Assembly: GCA_003646525.1 (NCBI GenBank)
Contig: QMKU01000078.1
Location: 1 to 6,411, forward strand
Source: Campylobacterota bacterium
Lineage (GTDB): Bacteria > Campylobacterota > Campylobacteria > Campylobacterales > Sulfurovaceae
Direction of reading: 5' to 3'
Length of the DNA: 6,411 bases
This document shows, one piece after another, positions 5,932 to 6,411 of this stretch. The position numbers and the translations under genes are program-made. Position 1 is the stretch's first letter. Every line of letters starts with the position of its first letter. The notes beneath the pieces are model-generated. The model saw only the letters and a program-made list of their open reading frames with translations. It made no database searches and was not told the DNA's origin.

Positions 5932-6411
5932 ATGAAGACCTACCTACTTTTATTTTGTATTCCTGCACTACTTCTTGCAAGTATAGGAAATGTATCAGCA
6001 GTCAAAGGTGTAGCCAAAATAGAGCGCAATACAAAAAGTATTGCCATCAAGTATGGATCGGCTATTGAAGAGAGAGATAAGATCGTGACCCAAAACAACA
6101 GTAAGGTTCAAATCATTTTGAAAGATCAAACTGTTGTTACAATAGGTGAGAATTCTAAATATAGCTTTAATGAATATAAGTTTGATACCAAGGCTAACTC
6201 AAAAGCAAATATGAAACTAAGTCATGGTTTTTTCCGTGTAGTGACAGGTAAAATTGGGAAGATCGCACCAGAACGCTTCAAGATTCAAACCAAATCAGCA
6301 ACCATCGGTATACGAGGAACGCATTTTTTTGGTCTTGTTAAAAGAAAATATGAAGAGGTGGGATGCATAAGAGGTAAAATATCTGTCTTGACCAAGTTAC
6401 GAAATTTTAAG
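5932..6411 (+). CDS. FecR-domain periplasmic protein, 3' end outside window
   Basis: The frame is open for 160 codons to the right edge, so the protein is partial. It begins with a signal peptide (YLLLFCIPALLLA), likely cleaved after residue 16 to leave SIGNVSAVKG at the mature end. The rest follows the FecR domain pattern: G.V..VKG.A.IER, YG..I.ERDKIVTQ, SKVQIILKDQTVVTIGENS, a LSHGFFRVVTGKI strand, then F.I.T.SATIGIRGTHFFG and an IRGKISV strand. The SATIGIRGT box is the most conserved part of this family. Stand-alone exported FecR-domain proteins lack the inner-membrane anchor of the iron-citrate regulator FecR. They are thought to be periplasmic structural or signalling proteins, so an iron-dicitrate role should not be assumed. 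The 9-bp spacing from the barrel gene suggests that the two products work together in the envelope. Confidence 0.9.
   Translation, partial: MKTYLLLFCIPALLLASIGNVSAVKGVAKIERNTKSIAIKYGSAIEERDKIVTQNNSKVQIILKDQTVVTIGENSKYSFNEYKFDTKANSKANMKLSHGFFRVVTGKIGKIAPERFKIQTKSATIGIRGTHFFGLVKRKYEEVGCIRGKISVLTKLRNFK

Noticed and set aside
5932..6411. Reading the FecR-domain protein as the iron-dicitrate regulator FecR.
   Set aside because: It has a cleavable signal peptide rather than a cytoplasmic anti-sigma region and membrane anchor, and no ECF sigma factor or TonB receptor is nearby.
1..6411. CRISPR array, tRNA or rRNA genes.
   Set aside because: No regularly spaced direct repeats and no tRNA- or rRNA-like segments were seen on either strand.

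Overview
The window is an AT-rich bacterial segment. All visible genes read on the + strand with good Shine-Dalgarno (SD) sites. The gene content (transposase of the REP-associated type, SulP permease with a cyclic-nucleotide domain, DUF4214/SBBP secreted protein, TPR-barrel and FecR-domain protein), the codon bias and the base composition fit a Gram-negative marine or sediment bacterium, most likely a Campylobacterota member of the Sulfurimonas/Sulfurovum type. The outer-membrane barrel and periplasmic FecR protein support a Gram-negative cell. The genus-level guess is inference from style, not a database match.

Layout: (1) Positions 3-248 hold the C-terminal part of a REP-associated tyrosine transposase (RAYT), cut by the left edge, followed 8 bp later by a REP-like palindrome (257-293). 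(2) Positions 294-599 carry no convincing gene but contain a nested inverted repeat, a sigma70-like promoter and a potentially structured leader. In that leader one pyrimidine-rich segment can pair with either of two AGGAGAG copies, one of which is the SD of the next gene. (3) Positions 600-2756 encode a 718-residue SulP anion permease fused to a STAS domain and a C-terminal cyclic-nucleotide-binding domain. (4) After a 142-bp gap with a near-consensus promoter (2845-2873) comes an apparent three-gene operon. Its members are an exported DUF4214 plus seven-blade SBBP beta-propeller protein (2899-4614), a TPR plus roughly 14-strand outer-membrane barrel protein (4666-5922), and a FecR-domain periplasmic protein (5932 to beyond the right edge).

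How they may work together: the three operon products would occupy the cell surface or periplasm, the outer membrane and the periplasm. From general knowledge, FecR-domain proteins of this type are often encoded beside CHASE2-type adenylate cyclases and barrel proteins. None is visible here, but the cNMP-binding domain on the upstream SulP permease makes an envelope-to-cyclic-nucleotide-to-anion-transport circuit a testable idea. An alternative is that the TPR-barrel is a Slam/type XI-like exporter and the propeller protein its cargo. Both are inference. The domain assignments themselves are well supported by the protein sequences.
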